64,000 nt of DNA from positions 682,001 to 746,000 of the forward strand of contig NZ_CP008985.1 of NCBI RefSeq assembly GCF_000754265.1, in the 5' to 3' direction. The notes beneath the pieces were generated by a model. That model searched no databases and was not told the DNA's origin. It saw only the letters and a program-made list of their open reading frames with translations. This stretch comes from Candidatus Palibaumannia cicadellinicola (lineage in GTDB: Bacteria; Pseudomonadota; Gammaproteobacteria; Enterobacterales; Enterobacteriaceae). Below, piece after piece: positions 20,253 through 30,666 of the stretch (the stretch's first letter is position 1; each line of letters opens with the position of its first letter). Both the position numbers and the translations under genes were made by a program.

Positions 20253-23200
20253 ACCTATTGAAGAAAAACCATTTAGGAATTTTACTGTTACTCTTGTTAC
20301 TAAGTACGCTAGCTTTTTTGCTTAGTACAACTACTGGTTTACATCTAGTACTAAACAGTGTCGTTAGCTGGGTACCAGGGCTAGAAATTTCTTCTGTTCA
20401 CGGTGATTGGAGTAATATTATTCTTAAACAAGTCCGATACCAAATACCAGGTGTTATAATTAAAGCAAGTGAATTTAACCTTGCGCTAGACTTTAGCAGT
20501 TTGGTGCACCGTAAGCTATGTATTCATACTGTCTATCTACGTGATGTCTCGGTCCAGGTCAAAATTAAACCACTAAGCTCACATACTACACAAGCTTGCT
20601 TGAGTAACTATGAGCCAAATAGTACAACTAGAATAATTCTCTCGACACCTTATCCACTTATTATACGCCGCCTGACACTACATAATATGCAGGTTAAGGT
20701 CAATCATACTAATATTAAACTTCATGAGTTAAGTACTGGACTGATATTCAGAGAACATCAATTATTGGTAAAGTCAACACGTATCTCAGGTCTATTCGTC
20801 GCACTGCCTAAAGCAGCACCAGTAGTAATAAACCAGTGGGTTGCAATGGCAATCAAACTCAAAAACCTCAGTCAATCTTCGCTGTTAAAAACTCTGCCAA
20901 ATATGTTTACCAAACCATTTAGATCCGTGTCATTACTACCAACGCTGCCGTTGAATATTACTATTGAAGATCTTAATGGTAATAATCTACATATCACGGG
21001 AAAAAATGATATATGGATTACTCGGCTACGCATGCAGGCAATAACTCACGATCAGTACGCAGAACTAATACTACTAGAGATAGAATCCTCCCAGGGGTTG
21101 TTAAATGCATCCGGCAATGCAGATTGGCGTTGTAGTAAATTACCAGTTCATTTGATAGTAAACAGTATACTGAATATCGATCCTATTAAAAAAGAAATAG
21201 TTCAGTTAAGCATCAGCGGTAGTTTACGTGATGAACTACATACAATGATTGATCTTTCTGGCTCTGTCAAAGCTAAACTCGCTATTAATATTAAGATGAT
21301 ACAGTTAGGAGCTCATAAGTTCGCGCTACCGCCGGAAGTTAATCATCAGCTTAGATTAAGTTCCGGCGGTAGCGCGCGTGGGAGTCTCAAACTCAGAGGT
21401 GATATAAGCATCAGCTCGCAGCAAGTACTAGTAGACTGTCACATTAGCTCGTTACGCTGGGCTGATTTAAACATTAGGGACATTACTTTACAAGGGATAA
21501 TATTATCAGGAGAAAGTCTTAGTGGTTACCTGCACTTGCAAATCGCTCAATTGCAGCAGAGGCAATGGTTATTACGTCAGCTAATTTTTACAGCTACCGG
21601 AGATGAGAAGCAGCATCAGCTAACATTGATCATGCTTGGTAAACCAAAGATAGCAGGTCAGTTACAAATACAAGGTCATTTCGATAGCACACATCAGCTA
21701 TGGCATGGTGTACTTAGCCAAACTAGTTTCACAACCACTATCGGAGAAATACTAAAACGATTGGTGCCTAAATTTCAATTTCAATCTAATATGCAGGCTA
21801 GCGGTTTTGTTACAGGTAGCGCAGAGGTTGGTTGGGAAGCTGGCAGTAAACTACCGCATGCCAAAGTTGGACTTTTCGGCCAGAATATCAAAATCAGTCA
21901 GATAGTACCAGTACCGGGAAAAACCTGGCAGGTATTATTAGATAGGCTCATATTAAATGCAGGATTCGATAAAGATCAGGCACACTTTAATTGGTTACTA
22001 AAAATAGCTAGTAACGGTCAGTGTAACGGGCAATTACAAGTAGTGCATACTAAAAAAAAGCATAATATTAACGGTAATATTAATATTCAAGATATCTCTC
22101 TAGCGCTACTGAAGCCCCTCTTCGGGCGTGGAGAGAGCGTAGAAGGTATGCTAAATGCAGCCTTATTGATCAGCGGCAATACTAAGTTACCACAGCTTGA
22201 CGGTCAGCTAAGATTAGAACAACTCATTATAAAACACACAGTAATACCTTGTTCTATGACAGAAAGCCGGTTAACACTGAATTTTTCAGGTACTAAATTA
22301 GATTTGCATGGATTGATTAGTACCAAACATGGACAAGTTAATATCATCGGCCACGCTAATTGGAACTGTGTTGATGTTTGGCAAGCGCGTATTGCCGCCT
22401 CGGGTAATAGAATGCGCATTACTATGCCGTCGATAGTACAGATAGTACAGTTAGATATATCTCCTAACATTGTTTTTGAAGCTACTCCGACGTTATTAAC
22501 CCTTAACGGTAAGATAGACATTCCCTGGATGCGCATTAAAGTGAAAGATATGTCGGAAAGTACCGGGAGCATTTCATCTGATGAGGTACTATTAGATGAG
22601 CAACTTAAATTAGTGACAATGCGAGCACATGATCAAAGTATTGTTATTCCTATCATCACTAACCTATTAGTCCATGTTGGGAATGACGTACAAATCAATG
22701 CCTTAGGTTTGAAAGCTAATCTTTCAGGTGACCTAAAAGTAACTCAAGATCAAAAAAGACTGGGTATTAGTGGGGAAATAGATATTCCATCCGGCTATTT
22801 CCAAGCTTATGGTCAGGACTTAATCATAACTCAAGGCCAACTGCTCTTCTCTGGACCCATAGATCAGCCTTATCTCAACATCCAAGCGATCCGTGATCCA
22901 GAGTATACTAAGGATAATGTAATAGCTGGCGTACAAGTTACTGGTCCAGTTTACCAACCGATACTAGATGTATTTTCTAATCCGATTAAATCCCAGCCAG
23001 AAGCGCTGTCTTATTTATTAAAAGGCCACGGTATTGATGAAATGAGTACTGATCGTAATATCATGGTAGCAATGTTAATTAGAATGGGAATGGTACAAAG
23101 CGAGCAATTTTTAGGTAAAATTGGAGATTTATTTGGGGTGACTGATCTAGCTTTAGATACCCAGGGTAGTGGAGATAGTTCCAAAGTAATTTTCAGCGGA

Positions 23201-23356
23201 TATATTGCTCCTAGATTACAGGTTAAATATAATCTTGATATTTTTGACTCACTAGCAACGTTAATCTTACATTACCGCTTAATGCCTCAACTTTATTTAG
23301 AAGTAGTATCTGGTCTTAACCAGGCACTGAACTTATTTTATAGATTTGATTTTTAA
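20249..23356 (+). CDS. tamB: Translocation assembly protein TamB
   Basis: TamB spans the periplasm from an inner-membrane anchor to TamA and carries a long hydrophobic beta groove; AsmA-like family. It has 1035 residues against about 1259 in E. coli, so the middle repeat region is shortened. An N-terminal signal anchor (residues 10-32, LGILLLLLLLSTLAFLLS) is followed by beta-rich text. The conserved C-terminal domain (DUF490) shows GEIDIPSGYFQAYGQDL, PEALSYLLKGHG and the terminal FYRFDF. It starts at GTG in a GTGA overlap with tamA, indicating coupling. No frameshift or internal stop is seen, so the shorter form is probably functional. Confidence 0.95.
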   Translation: MNLLKKNHLGILLLLLLLSTLAFLLSTTTGLHLVLNSVVSWVPGLEISSVHGDWSNIILKQVRYQIPGVIIKASEFNLALDFSSLVHRKLCIHTVYLRDVSVQVKIKPLSSHTTQACLSNYEPNSTTRIILSTPYPLIIRRLTLHNMQVKVNHTNIKLHELSTGLIFREHQLLVKSTRISGLFVALPKAAPVVINQWVAMAIKLKNLSQSSLLKTLPNMFTKPFRSVSLLPTLPLNITIEDLNGNNLHITGKNDIWITRLRMQAITHDQYAELILLEIESSQGLLNASGNADWRCSKLPVHLIVNSILNIDPIKKEIVQLSISGSLRDELHTMIDLSGSVKAKLAINIKMIQLGAHKFALPPEVNHQLRLSSGGSARGSLKLRGDISISSQQVLVDCHISSLRWADLNIRDITLQGIILSGESLSGYLHLQIAQLQQRQWLLRQLIFTATGDEKQHQLTLIMLGKPKIAGQLQIQGHFDSTHQLWHGVLSQTSFTTTIGEILKRLVPKFQFQSNMQASGFVTGSAEVGWEAGSKLPHAKVGLFGQNIKISQIVPVPGKTWQVLLDRLILNAGFDKDQAHFNWLLKIASNGQCNGQLQVVHTKKKHNINGNINIQDISLALLKPLFGRGESVEGMLNAALLISGNTKLPQLDGQLRLEQLIIKHTVIPCSMTESRLTLNFSGTKLDLHGLISTKHGQVNIIGHANWNCVDVWQARIAASGNRMRITMPSIVQIVQLDISPNIVFEATPTLLTLNGKIDIPWMRIKVKDMSESTGSISSDEVLLDEQLKLVTMRAHDQSIVIPIITNLLVHVGNDVQINALGLKANLSGDLKVTQDQKRLGISGEIDIPSGYFQAYGQDLIITQGQLLFSGPIDQPYLNIQAIRDPEYTKDNVIAGVQVTGPVYQPILDVFSNPIKSQPEALSYLLKGHGIDEMSTDRNIMVAMLIRMGMVQSEQFLGKIGDLFGVTDLALDTQGSGDSSKVIFSGYIAPRLQVKYNLDIFDSLATLILHYRLMPQLYLEVVSGLNQALNLFYRFDF

Positions 23357-23412
23357 ATACTTATGGTTGTAGTAAAGTATATTACTGAAACTTTATTATT
23401 TTTGATACCTAT

Positions 23413-23967
23413 TTATCTTCCTTCGTTATGAGCTAAGTTTTGCTTTGCTCGTGAGAAGGATAGCATAATCTCTCTTTTAGCATCTTGAGCGTTTTCCCAG
23501 CCGTCTACTTTAACCCATTTGCCAGCTTCTAGATCTTTGTAGTGCTCGAAGAAGTGGATAATCTGCGCCCGCAGTTTTTGTGGTAAGTCTTCAATATCTT
23601 TTATATTTTCATATTCATTCGATAACGTAGTGTGCGGCACTGCGATCAGCTTAGCATCTTCACCAGATTCGTCGGTCATTTTTAGCATACCAATTGGACG
23701 GCAGCGGATTACGGAACCTGGTTGTAGTGGATAAGGTGTTGGTACCAGCACATCTACTGGATCACCGTCTAGCGATAAGGTATGGTTTATGTAACCGTAG
23801 TTACAAGGATAAAACATCGCAGTGGACATAAAACGATCAATAAATAACACTCCTATTTCTTTATTTACTTCATATTTAATCGAAGCAGCCGTATTTGCTG
23901 GAATTTCTACCACCACGTAAATATCATCTGGTATATTTTGTCCTGCAGGTACCAAATTTAAGCTCAT
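23413..23967 (-). CDS. ppa: Inorganic pyrophosphatase
   Basis: Ppa hydrolyses pyrophosphate and so drives biosynthetic reactions. From the ATG at 23967 it has 184 residues (E. coli 176). GAAGGAAAG sits upstream; an in-frame TTG five codons earlier overlaps that site and is rejected. Active-site text is intact: [20 protein letters not shown] (aspartates for Mg2+) and [10 protein letters not shown]. It converges on tamB with 56 bases between; in E. coli ytfP lies between tamB and ppa and has been lost here. Confidence 0.98.
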   Translation of the reverse strand: MSLNLVPAGQNIPDDIYVVVEIPANTAASIKYEVNKEIGVLFIDRFMSTAMFYPCNYGYINHTLSLDGDPVDVLVPTPYPLQPGSVIRCRPIGMLKMTDESGEDAKLIAVPHTTLSNEYENIKDIEDLPQKLRAQIIHFFEHYKDLEAGKWVKVDGWENAQDAKREIMLSFSRAKQNLAHNEGR

Positions 23968-24087
23968 GTAACTTTCCTTCAATATAATTTATCCGTAGTT
24001 AGCCTAAATAAGTGACAATAAAAAGCAGTTTTCCCTAAAGTAATTGATCTATTATAACATAGTGTAGTAATATGTGTACTAAAATTA

Positions 24088-24164
24088 CGGTGAGTGGCGC
24101 AGCCTGGTAGCGTAATACGTTCGGGACGTATTGGACGGAGGTTCAAATCCTCTCTCACCGACCA
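24088..24164 (+). tRNA. proK: tRNA-Pro (CGG), CCA encoded
   Basis: Acceptor CGGTGAG pairs with CTCACCG, the anticodon loop TTCGGGA gives anticodon CGG, and the T arm is GGTTCAAATCC. The gene ends ACCA. It closely resembles E. coli proK. It lies on the + strand between ppa and proS, both on the - strand. A CGG isoacceptor is normally dispensable when the TGG tRNA is present. Confidence 0.95.
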
Positions 24165-24192
24165 CAGAATAGGTACATAATACACAACATAT

Positions 24193-25920
24193 TCAACTCA
24201 TGCCCGTAGCTATCTCAGCAGTTAGAAACTCTACGATAGTACTAAGTTTCATGATCTTTTTTTCACCGCTACGGCGATTTTGGTATTCTATCTCTTCAGT
24301 ATCTAGATTACGATCGCCTATGACGATCGTATGTGGCACCCCAATCAGTTCAATATCAGCAAACATAACGCCCGGACGTTCTTGTCTATCGTCTAATAGT
24401 ACGTCGATGTGGTTAGTGCGTAGTAGATTATAAAGTTGTTCTGCGGTGTTTTTAACCCGAAAAGATTGATGCATATTTATCGGCAAAATAGCCACATTGA
24501 AAGGTGCTAGTGCTTCTGGCCATAAAATACCGCGCTCATCATGGTACTGCTCTATAACTGCGGCAACGACACGAGTAATACCGATGCCATAGCAGCCCAT
24601 CGTGACAATCTGATGATTGCCGTCTTTGCCTTGCACCGTAGCTTTTATAGCTTCGGAATATTTGCTTCCTAGCTGGAATATATGTCCTACTTCAATCCCG
24701 CTTTGTATTAGCAGAGTTCCCTGACCATCCGGACTAAGATCACCATGAATTACTTTTCTAAGATCTGCCACTTCTGGCAAACATAGATCTCGTTCCCAGT
24801 TAATACCGAAAAAGTATTTGCCATCAATATTAGCGCCGGCAACGAAATCGCTCATTAACGCAACACTATGATCAATCACCAATGGCAATGGCAAATTCAC
24901 CGGTCCTAGTGAACTGGAACTAGCGCCGATAGCTAAGCGGATCTCATCTTCAGTCGCAAAAACCAGAGGAGTTGCCACCTGAGGTAGTTTTTCTACCTTA
25001 GCGTCATTGAGATAATGATCGCCTCGTACCATCAGCGCTACCAACGGTAGATCCGCATCTTTTTTAGCACGAACAATAATCATCTTAATAGTTTTTTCTA
25101 TCGGTAAGCTAAATTGTTTCAATAATTCAGCAACAGTGGAAATACCAGACGTATCTACTAAATGCATTTTCATACTAGGTTGATCACATTTAGTAGATGA
25201 TACCACAGCTTCCGCAATTTCAATATTAGCAGCATAATCAGAAGTAGTAGAAAATACCATATGGTCTTCGCCATTACCGACTAGTACCTGGAACTCATGT
25301 GATACGATACCACCTATCGAGCCGGTATCCGCCTGTACCGTGCAAAAATCCAGACCCATACGGGTAAAAATTGCGCTGTAGGCACGATACATTGCGTCAT
25401 AAGTTACTTGCAGCGACTCTTGATTAGCATGAAAAGAGTAAGCATCTTTCATTACAAATTCACGCGAACGCATCACGCCAAAACGTGGACGAACTTCGTC
25501 ACGGAATTTTGTCTGAATCTGGAATAAATTCAGTGGGAGTTGTTTATAAGATCTAACTTCATTACGAATTAAATCAGTAATAACTTCTTCATGAGTCGGT
25601 CCTAGAAGAAACGCACGAGCGCTTCGATCGGTAAAACGTAGGAGTTCCTGACCATATTGTTCCCAGCGTCCACTCTTCTGCCACAAATCTGCTGGCTGTA
25701 CTATCGGCATGGATACTTCGATAGCTCCAGCATTGTTCATCTCTTCTCGCACGATGTTTTCTACCTTACGTAGTGTGCGTAGACCAGTAGGCAGCCAAGT
25801 ATAGAGACCTGATGCCAATTGACGAATCATTCCTGCGCGTAGCATCAATTGGTGGCTGACCACTTCTGCATCTACGGGAATTTCCTTAAGAGTAGAGAGT
25901 AAATATTGGCTAGTACGCAT
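24193..25920 (-). CDS. proS: Prolyl-tRNA synthetase
   Basis: ProS charges tRNA-Pro with proline. It has 575 residues (E. coli 572) and is the bacterial class II type with an inserted editing domain of YbaK type in the middle (about residues 230-390). Class II motifs are visible: motif 1 text [17 protein letters not shown], motif 2 [21 protein letters not shown] and motif 3 [22 protein letters not shown] precedes the ATG. The gene lies next to tRNA-Pro, which may be chance. Confidence 0.98.
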   Translation of the reverse strand: MRTSQYLLSTLKEIPVDAEVVSHQLMLRAGMIRQLASGLYTWLPTGLRTLRKVENIVREEMNNAGAIEVSMPIVQPADLWQKSGRWEQYGQELLRFTDRSARAFLLGPTHEEVITDLIRNEVRSYKQLPLNLFQIQTKFRDEVRPRFGVMRSREFVMKDAYSFHANQESLQVTYDAMYRAYSAIFTRMGLDFCTVQADTGSIGGIVSHEFQVLVGNGEDHMVFSTTSDYAANIEIAEAVVSSTKCDQPSMKMHLVDTSGISTVAELLKQFSLPIEKTIKMIIVRAKKDADLPLVALMVRGDHYLNDAKVEKLPQVATPLVFATEDEIRLAIGASSSSLGPVNLPLPLVIDHSVALMSDFVAGANIDGKYFFGINWERDLCLPEVADLRKVIHGDLSPDGQGTLLIQSGIEVGHIFQLGSKYSEAIKATVQGKDGNHQIVTMGCYGIGITRVVAAVIEQYHDERGILWPEALAPFNVAILPINMHQSFRVKNTAEQLYNLLRTNHIDVLLDDRQERPGVMFADIELIGVPHTIVIGDRNLDTEEIEYQNRRSGEKKIMKLSTIVEFLTAEIATGMS

Positions 25921-26006
25921 GCTTATCTCCTTCTAGTCTAGTCTTAGCCGACCTAATTAAATAGAGATGTAGATGCGCATAATATCTGAAACCTTTTGCA
26001 GTAGAA

Positions 26007-26088
26007 TGCCGAAGACCGGACTCGAACCGGTACACCTAAAGGTGGTTGATTTTGAATCAACTGCGTCTACCAATTTCGCCACTTCGGC
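26007..26088 (-). tRNA. leuX: tRNA-Leu (CAA), no encoded CCA
   Basis: On the - strand acceptor GCCGAAG pairs with CTTCGGC, the anticodon arm GTTGATTCAAAATCAAC gives anticodon CAA, a long variable arm follows, and the T arm is CGGTTCGAGTCCGG. The sequence is close to E. coli leuX. After discriminator A the gene reads TTCTAC, so CCA is not encoded. Confidence 0.95.
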
Positions 26089-26154
26089 CTTGAAAGATCT
26101 TCGTAAGTGAAGATAGATAAACTTACTATTTACATAAACTAATTTACTAGTATT

Positions 26155-26183
26155 AATACCCGTACTAATCAGCTACGGGTATT
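26155..26183. other. Perfect 10-bp inverted repeat after nadK
   Basis: AATACCCGTA (26155-26164) and TACGGGTATT (26174-26183) form a perfect 10-bp stem with a 9-base loop. It lies 103 bases past the nadK stop on the same transcript direction, so it may help end that transcript, but no clear T-run follows on either strand. Confidence 0.5.
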
Positions 26184-26285
26184 GGGTAGAGATAAAAATA
26201 CCATGAATTTATATTCTATCGTAACCTCATTTGCAAACCAAGTTTTTTATGTTATTACTTGATATTATTGATTTAATTACTGAGT

Positions 26286-27233
26286 TTAGATTGGCTTAAT
26301 AGCCTTATTTGAGCAAAAAATTTTTGACCAGCCTAGTTTACGGCTTAAAGTATGAAAATAATTATAATCATTCGGATGGATCAAATATAGGTAGTAATTG
26401 CTACGGCGGATTACAATTTCATCTCCATCATGGATGGGAAAGGTGATCTGACTATCGCAGCTAATTTCTACATCAGGCTTCCATTCAGCAAATTTAAGTC
26501 TGATAGTACTGCTACCATGGATAACTAACGGACGGGAAGAAAGAGTGTGCGGAAACATAGGTACAAGTGCTATCGTATCCACAGTAGGGGTAAGGATAGG
26601 ACCTCCAGCAGAAAGAGAGTAGGCAGTAGATCCGGTAGGAGTAGATATAATCAGTCCGTCGGCACGTTGTGAAAATGCGAAGTGATCATCGATATAAACA
26701 TCAAATTCAATCATATGTGCGACCTTACCAGAATGTAGCACAACTTCATTAATAGCGGTACTAGGTTGTCCGCATATGTTGTTACGACAAATACGCGCTT
26801 CTAGTAAGAAGCGTTTATCACTGTGATAATTACCTGCTAAAACATCGGATAACTGTGTTAACGCTGAGTCTGGGTCTAAATCAGTGAGAAAACCCACATT
26901 ACCACGGTTGATGCCAATAACTTTTATATAGTAGCGGGATAAAATCCGCGCTGCACCTAGCATATTACCGTCACCACCGATAACAATCGCTAGGTCTGCC
27001 TGCTGGCCTATATCTGCTAAACTACCGGTTATAGTATCGTATAATTCCAAATCACTAGCAATTTTATGTTCTATGATAACTTTTATACCCTTTTTTATTA
27101 ACCAATAATATAGCATTTCATGGGTAGCTAGTGCATTTGGATAGCCGGGATGGCCGACAATACCAATAGTTTTAAAAGTTGCCGTAATGTTCTTGGTGAT
27201 ATCTGCGTTTGTTTTGTCTTTTGCCAGTTTCAT
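26286..27233 (-). CDS. nadK: NAD kinase
   Basis: NadK phosphorylates NAD to NADP in the cytoplasm. It has 315 residues against 292 in E. coli. The core holds the family motifs [13 protein letters not shown] (GGDG) and [17 protein letters not shown], plus [16 protein letters not shown]. The extra length is at both ends: about 9 residues before [11 protein letters not shown] and about 13 beyond the usual C-terminus LGWSK. The ATG at 27233 has AAGGGACG upstream, and no better start lies inside. It is divergent from grpE, as in E. coli. Confidence 0.96.
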   Translation of the reverse strand: MKLAKDKTNADITKNITATFKTIGIVGHPGYPNALATHEMLYYWLIKKGIKVIIEHKIASDLELYDTITGSLADIGQQADLAIVIGGDGNMLGAARILSRYYIKVIGINRGNVGFLTDLDPDSALTQLSDVLAGNYHSDKRFLLEARICRNNICGQPSTAINEVVLHSGKVAHMIEFDVYIDDHFAFSQRADGLIISTPTGSTAYSLSAGGPILTPTVDTIALVPMFPHTLSSRPLVIHGSSTIRLKFAEWKPDVEISCDSQITFPIHDGDEIVIRRSNYYLYLIHPNDYNYFHTLSRKLGWSKIFCSNKAIKPI

Positions 27234-27245
27234 TATGTTTCGTCC

Positions 27246-27271
27246 CTTGAATCCTTACTATTTATCCCCAT
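27246..27271 (+). promoter_or_regulatory. Sigma32 heat-shock promoter of grpE
   Basis: CTTGAA (27246-27251), 14 bases, then CCCCAT (27266-27271) match the sigma32 consensus. The spacing is the same as for the groES promoter. The grpE ATG begins 45 bases downstream of the -10 element. Confidence 0.82.
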
Positions 27272-27316
27272 AATAACCGGACTCGTAAGAATAATGCTGA
27301 AGCGCGGAGAAAACGT

Positions 27317-27916
27317 ATGATGAGTCAAGAAATAAACACTCCTGACGAGCAAGTCTCACAAGATCACCAAAAAGATCAAGCACAAGCACAAGCACAAGTA
27401 GAAGTCGCGCCTGAAATGGTTGAAGAAGTGGTCGATCCTAGAGATGAGCGTATTGAAGAACTAGAAGTAGAACTAGCACAGTTGCAACAGCGCGAACGAG
27501 ATTGCCTACTACGTGCTAAAGCAGAAATAGAGAACATGCGCCGCCGCAGTCAGATAGAAGTAGAAAAAGCCTATAAATTTTCTCTAGAACGTTTTGTCAG
27601 TGAATTACTACCGGTGATTGATAATTTAGAGCGCGCATTGGAGATGTCAGATAAATCTAACAGCGATCTAACTTCTACCATTGAAGGCATTGAGCTCACG
27701 TTGAAATCTCTGCTAGATGCTGTACGTAAATTTGGGCTCGAAGTTATAAGTGAAATACACATTCCATTTAACCCAGACGTACATCAGGCAATTACCATAC
27801 TCGAATCTGAAGAGCATGAACCTAATAATGTCATAATCGTTATGCAGAAAGGCTATACTCTAAATGGTCGTCTTATTCGCCCGGCTATGGTTACAGTATC
27901 TAAAGCAAAAAGTTAA
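27317..27916 (+). CDS. grpE: Nucleotide exchange factor GrpE
   Basis: GrpE releases ADP from DnaK and also acts as a thermosensor. It has 199 residues (E. coli 197). The N-terminus is disordered and glutamine-rich, with a small repeat of GCACAA in the DNA giving AQAQAQ. A long coiled-coil (about residues 45-95, around [20 protein letters not shown]) follows, then the beta domain with [14 protein letters not shown] and [18 protein letters not shown]. Of two adjacent ATG codons the first fits GGAG spacing better. It is driven by a sigma32 promoter. dnaK and dnaJ are not in this window. Confidence 0.97.
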   Translation: MMSQEINTPDEQVSQDHQKDQAQAQAQVEVAPEMVEEVVDPRDERIEELEVELAQLQQRERDCLLRAKAEIENMRRRSQIEVEKAYKFSLERFVSELLPVIDNLERALEMSDKSNSDLTSTIEGIELTLKSLLDAVRKFGLEVISEIHIPFNPDVHQAITILESEEHEPNNVIIVMQKGYTLNGRLIRPAMVTVSKAKS

Positions 27917-27945
27917 CTATTTAACATTGACTCGGTACTATACTA

Positions 27946-28665
27946 CTATATTTTGTTTATGTGGTTCACGTGATGCCACCCTATGGGTAGTTTTGGCTCC
28001 CAGTTTATGGTAGTTTTACCTTGTTCTTTTAGCAGAGTATTAACCTTTGAGAAATGATGGCAACCAATAAAGCCGCGATGCGCGGACAGCGGAGATGGGT
28101 GTGATGCTTTTAGAATGTAGTGGCGTCTCACGTCTATTATTTTGCTTTTTGTGTGCGCATGATTACCCCATAGAAGAAAGATAATGCCTTCACCTAGGCT
28201 ATTAACTAAAGTAATCACTTTATTGGTAAAAATTTCCCAACCTAAGTGGGCGTGGGAATGTGCTTTGCCTGCTTCTACGGTTAATACTGTATTGAGTAGC
28301 ATTATTCCCTGTGTTGCCCAACTATGTAAATAACCATGTGGTGGTATAATAAAGCCAGGTATATCGTTCTTTAGCTCTTTATAGATGTTTATCAGTGATG
28401 GTGGTATAGGTACACCAGGCGGTACAGAAAATGATAAACCATGGGCTTGCTTAGGCCCATGATAGGGATCTTGACCGAGGATAAGAACCTTAATAGTATT
28501 AAGTTCCGTCAGGCAAAAAGCTTTAAATATATCGTTCTGCGCTGGATAAATAGTAACGCCTGCTGCCCGTTCGCTAGCTATAAAAGCTAATATGTTCTTA
28601 AAATAAAGCTGTTTTTTTTCCTCCGAAATCATATGCAGCCAATTCATATTTTGTCCATTAATCAT
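27946..28665 (-). CDS. ung: Uracil-DNA glycosylase
   Basis: Ung removes uracil from DNA and starts base excision repair. It has 239 residues (E. coli 229). The water-activating motif GQDPYHGP (D66) and the minor-groove/leucine loop [11 protein letters not shown] are intact. The ATG at 28665 is used; an internal ATG at 28647 with GGACA upstream is also possible. The C-terminus carries a short His-rich extension ([11 protein letters not shown]). It converges on grpE with a 29-base gap and no obvious terminator. Confidence 0.96.
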   Translation of the reverse strand: MINGQNMNWLHMISEEKKQLYFKNILAFIASERAAGVTIYPAQNDIFKAFCLTELNTIKVLILGQDPYHGPKQAHGLSFSVPPGVPIPPSLINIYKELKNDIPGFIIPPHGYLHSWATQGIMLLNTVLTVEAGKAHSHAHLGWEIFTNKVITLVNSLGEGIIFLLWGNHAHTKSKIIDVRRHYILKASHPSPLSAHRGFIGCHHFSKVNTLLKEQGKTTINWEPKLPIGWHHVNHINKI

Positions 28666-28714
28666 CTGATTAAGTTTCTATTCTATTATTCACTAGTATG
28701 TTGATCTTTTACTT

Positions 28715-30373
28715 TTATCCTGATCCATAGTAATAAGCCTTCCTTCCTGGTTGTAGAATAGTTGGTTGCGGGTTGGGCTGCATAGTAGGATAATCCAGCG
28801 TATAATGTAACCCGCGGCTCTCTTTGCGTAAGAGGGCACTTTTAACAATCAGTCCCGCTACTTGAAGTAGGTTACGTACTTCTAGTGCAGCGTGAGATAT
28901 CCTAAAATTAGAGTAATACTCATTCATTTCTTTAGTAAGAAAGTTGATACGATATAGTGCACTCTCTAATCGTTTTGTTGTGCGCACAATACCAACATGA
29001 TCCCACATCAATAGCCGCAGTTCTTGCCAATGCTGCTGTAAGACTATCTCATCACCATAACCAGAGTTACTAATAGAGCTATGATTCCAAGAAGGTAACT
29101 GATGTTCTTGTTTTACGAAAGTTGGTAAGCGGTGCAAAATATCTACAGACGCAGTCCAGCCATAGACTAGGCACTCAAGCAAAGAGTTGGATGCCAGTCT
29201 ATTAGCACCGTGTAGGCCGGTATAACTTACTTCGCCGATAGCGTAAAGCCCGTCTAGATCGGTACGTCCATGTTTATCGACCATAACACCACCGCAGGTA
29301 TAGTGTGCTGCTGGAACTATAGGAATCGGTTGGCGAGTTAAATCGATATCTAGCGTACGTAACTTATCATAGATCGTAGGAAAATGATGGCGAATAAACT
29401 TCTCAGGCCTATAGCTGATATCTAAATACATACATTTTGCCCCTAAACGTCTCATTTCGTGATCGATAGCGCGCGCCACGATATCCCTAGGTGCTAGTTC
29501 AGCTCGTAAGTCAAAATCAGGCATAAAGCGGCTGCCATCCGGTCGATATAGGTAGGCGCCTTCGCCACGTAGCGCTTCTGTTAACAGAAAATTACGAGCT
29601 TGCGGATGGAATAATGAGGTGGGGTGGAACTGATTAAATTCAAGATTTGCAACTCGGCACCCAGCACGCCAGGCCATTGCAATACCGTCACCAGATGAGA
29701 TATCTGGGTTAGTGGTATATTGATAAACTTTGGAGGCTCCGCCTGTTGCTAGTACGACGGCGGCACAAGCATAGCACCGTTCCACTTTTTCCTGGGATCT
29801 ATTCCAGATATAGGTGCCAACCACCCTACTGGGGCCGCACAGACCTATTGTATTCGAGGTAACGAGATCTACGGCGTGACAGTGTTCTATTATATGAATA
29901 TTAGGATGCAGTGCCGCCTTGTGAATAAGAATTGTTTCTATTGCTTTACCAGTAGCATCAGCAGCATGTAATACGCGACGATAACTATGGCCTCCTTCTC
30001 GGGTAAGATGATAACGTGTGTTAAGCGGCACCGGTAAGGTCGCATTCTCTGCCTCTACATCGAATAGTACACCTTGCTGGACCAGCCACTCCACGCAATG
30101 GCGAGCATTACTAGCGATAAATTCTACCACATCGCGATTACAGAGTCCGGCACCGGCTTGTAACGTATCTTCTACATGAGAATTGATACTATCCATATCC
30201 TCAAAGACAGCAGCTATACCACCCTGTGCATACCAAGTGGAGCTCTCATTCAATAAATCTTTGCTAAGGATGATAACTTTGCAGTGTTCAGCTAGACGAA
30301 GCGCGAGCGATAAACCTGCCGCACCACTACCGATGATTAGTACGTCAGTGACATATTCAGTTAATGGTTGCAT
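28715..30373 (-). CDS. nadB: L-aspartate oxidase
   Basis: NadB oxidises aspartate to iminoaspartate, the first step of de novo NAD synthesis, with FAD. It has 552 residues (E. coli 540) and belongs to the succinate dehydrogenase/fumarate reductase flavoprotein family. The FAD-binding start [19 protein letters not shown], the [12 protein letters not shown] segment, the active-site region [10 protein letters not shown] and [15 protein letters not shown] are all present. Together with nadK this shows investment in NAD(P) synthesis; nadA and nadC would have to be elsewhere. Confidence 0.97.
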   Translation of the reverse strand: MQPLTEYVTDVLIIGSGAAGLSLALRLAEHCKVIILSKDLLNESSTWYAQGGIAAVFEDMDSINSHVEDTLQAGAGLCNRDVVEFIASNARHCVEWLVQQGVLFDVEAENATLPVPLNTRYHLTREGGHSYRRVLHAADATGKAIETILIHKAALHPNIHIIEHCHAVDLVTSNTIGLCGPSRVVGTYIWNRSQEKVERCYACAAVVLATGGASKVYQYTTNPDISSGDGIAMAWRAGCRVANLEFNQFHPTSLFHPQARNFLLTEALRGEGAYLYRPDGSRFMPDFDLRAELAPRDIVARAIDHEMRRLGAKCMYLDISYRPEKFIRHHFPTIYDKLRTLDIDLTRQPIPIVPAAHYTCGGVMVDKHGRTDLDGLYAIGEVSYTGLHGANRLASNSLLECLVYGWTASVDILHRLPTFVKQEHQLPSWNHSSISNSGYGDEIVLQQHWQELRLLMWDHVGIVRTTKRLESALYRINFLTKEMNEYYSNFRISHAALEVRNLLQVAGLIVKSALLRKESRGLHYTLDYPTMQPNPQPTILQPGRKAYYYGSG

Positions 30374-30514
30374 AACGAAAGAGTTACATTTGCTAATATA
30401 CTAATACTGATGTTAACACCCAATCTCCGCAGTATAAATATTTTTTAACCTTCTATTTAACTTATCAAATGACCTAAAATCGGGGAGATAAAAAAAGTAA
30501 ATTAGCATTTGGTA

Positions 30515-30590
30515 TGGTGGCCCCTGCTGGACTTGAACCAGCGATCAAACGATTATGAGTCGCCTGCTCTAACCACTGAGCTAAGGGGCC
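30515..30590 (-). tRNA. ileX: tRNA-Ile2 (CAT read as lysidine anticodon), CCA encoded
   Basis: The sequence is almost identical to E. coli ileX: acceptor GGCCCCT with AGGGGCC, D arm TTAGCTCAGTGGTTAGAGC, and anticodon loop CTCATAA, so CAT at 34-36. It is the isoleucine tRNA for AUA codons and needs TilS to make lysidine at C34; it is not a methionine tRNA. CCA is encoded. It lies 76 bases behind rpoD, the same neighbour as in E. coli. Confidence 0.95.
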
Positions 30591-30666
30591 AAACTAATAG
30601 TAAATTATAAATAGTACCGCTAAACTGGTCCATAGTTTTTTTGCTAGATTGATGATTTCTTCCTAT

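Noticed and set aside
27379..27399. Short GCACAA repeat in grpE
   Set aside because: Three hexamer units in a disordered coding region; too short to be a meaningful repeat element.
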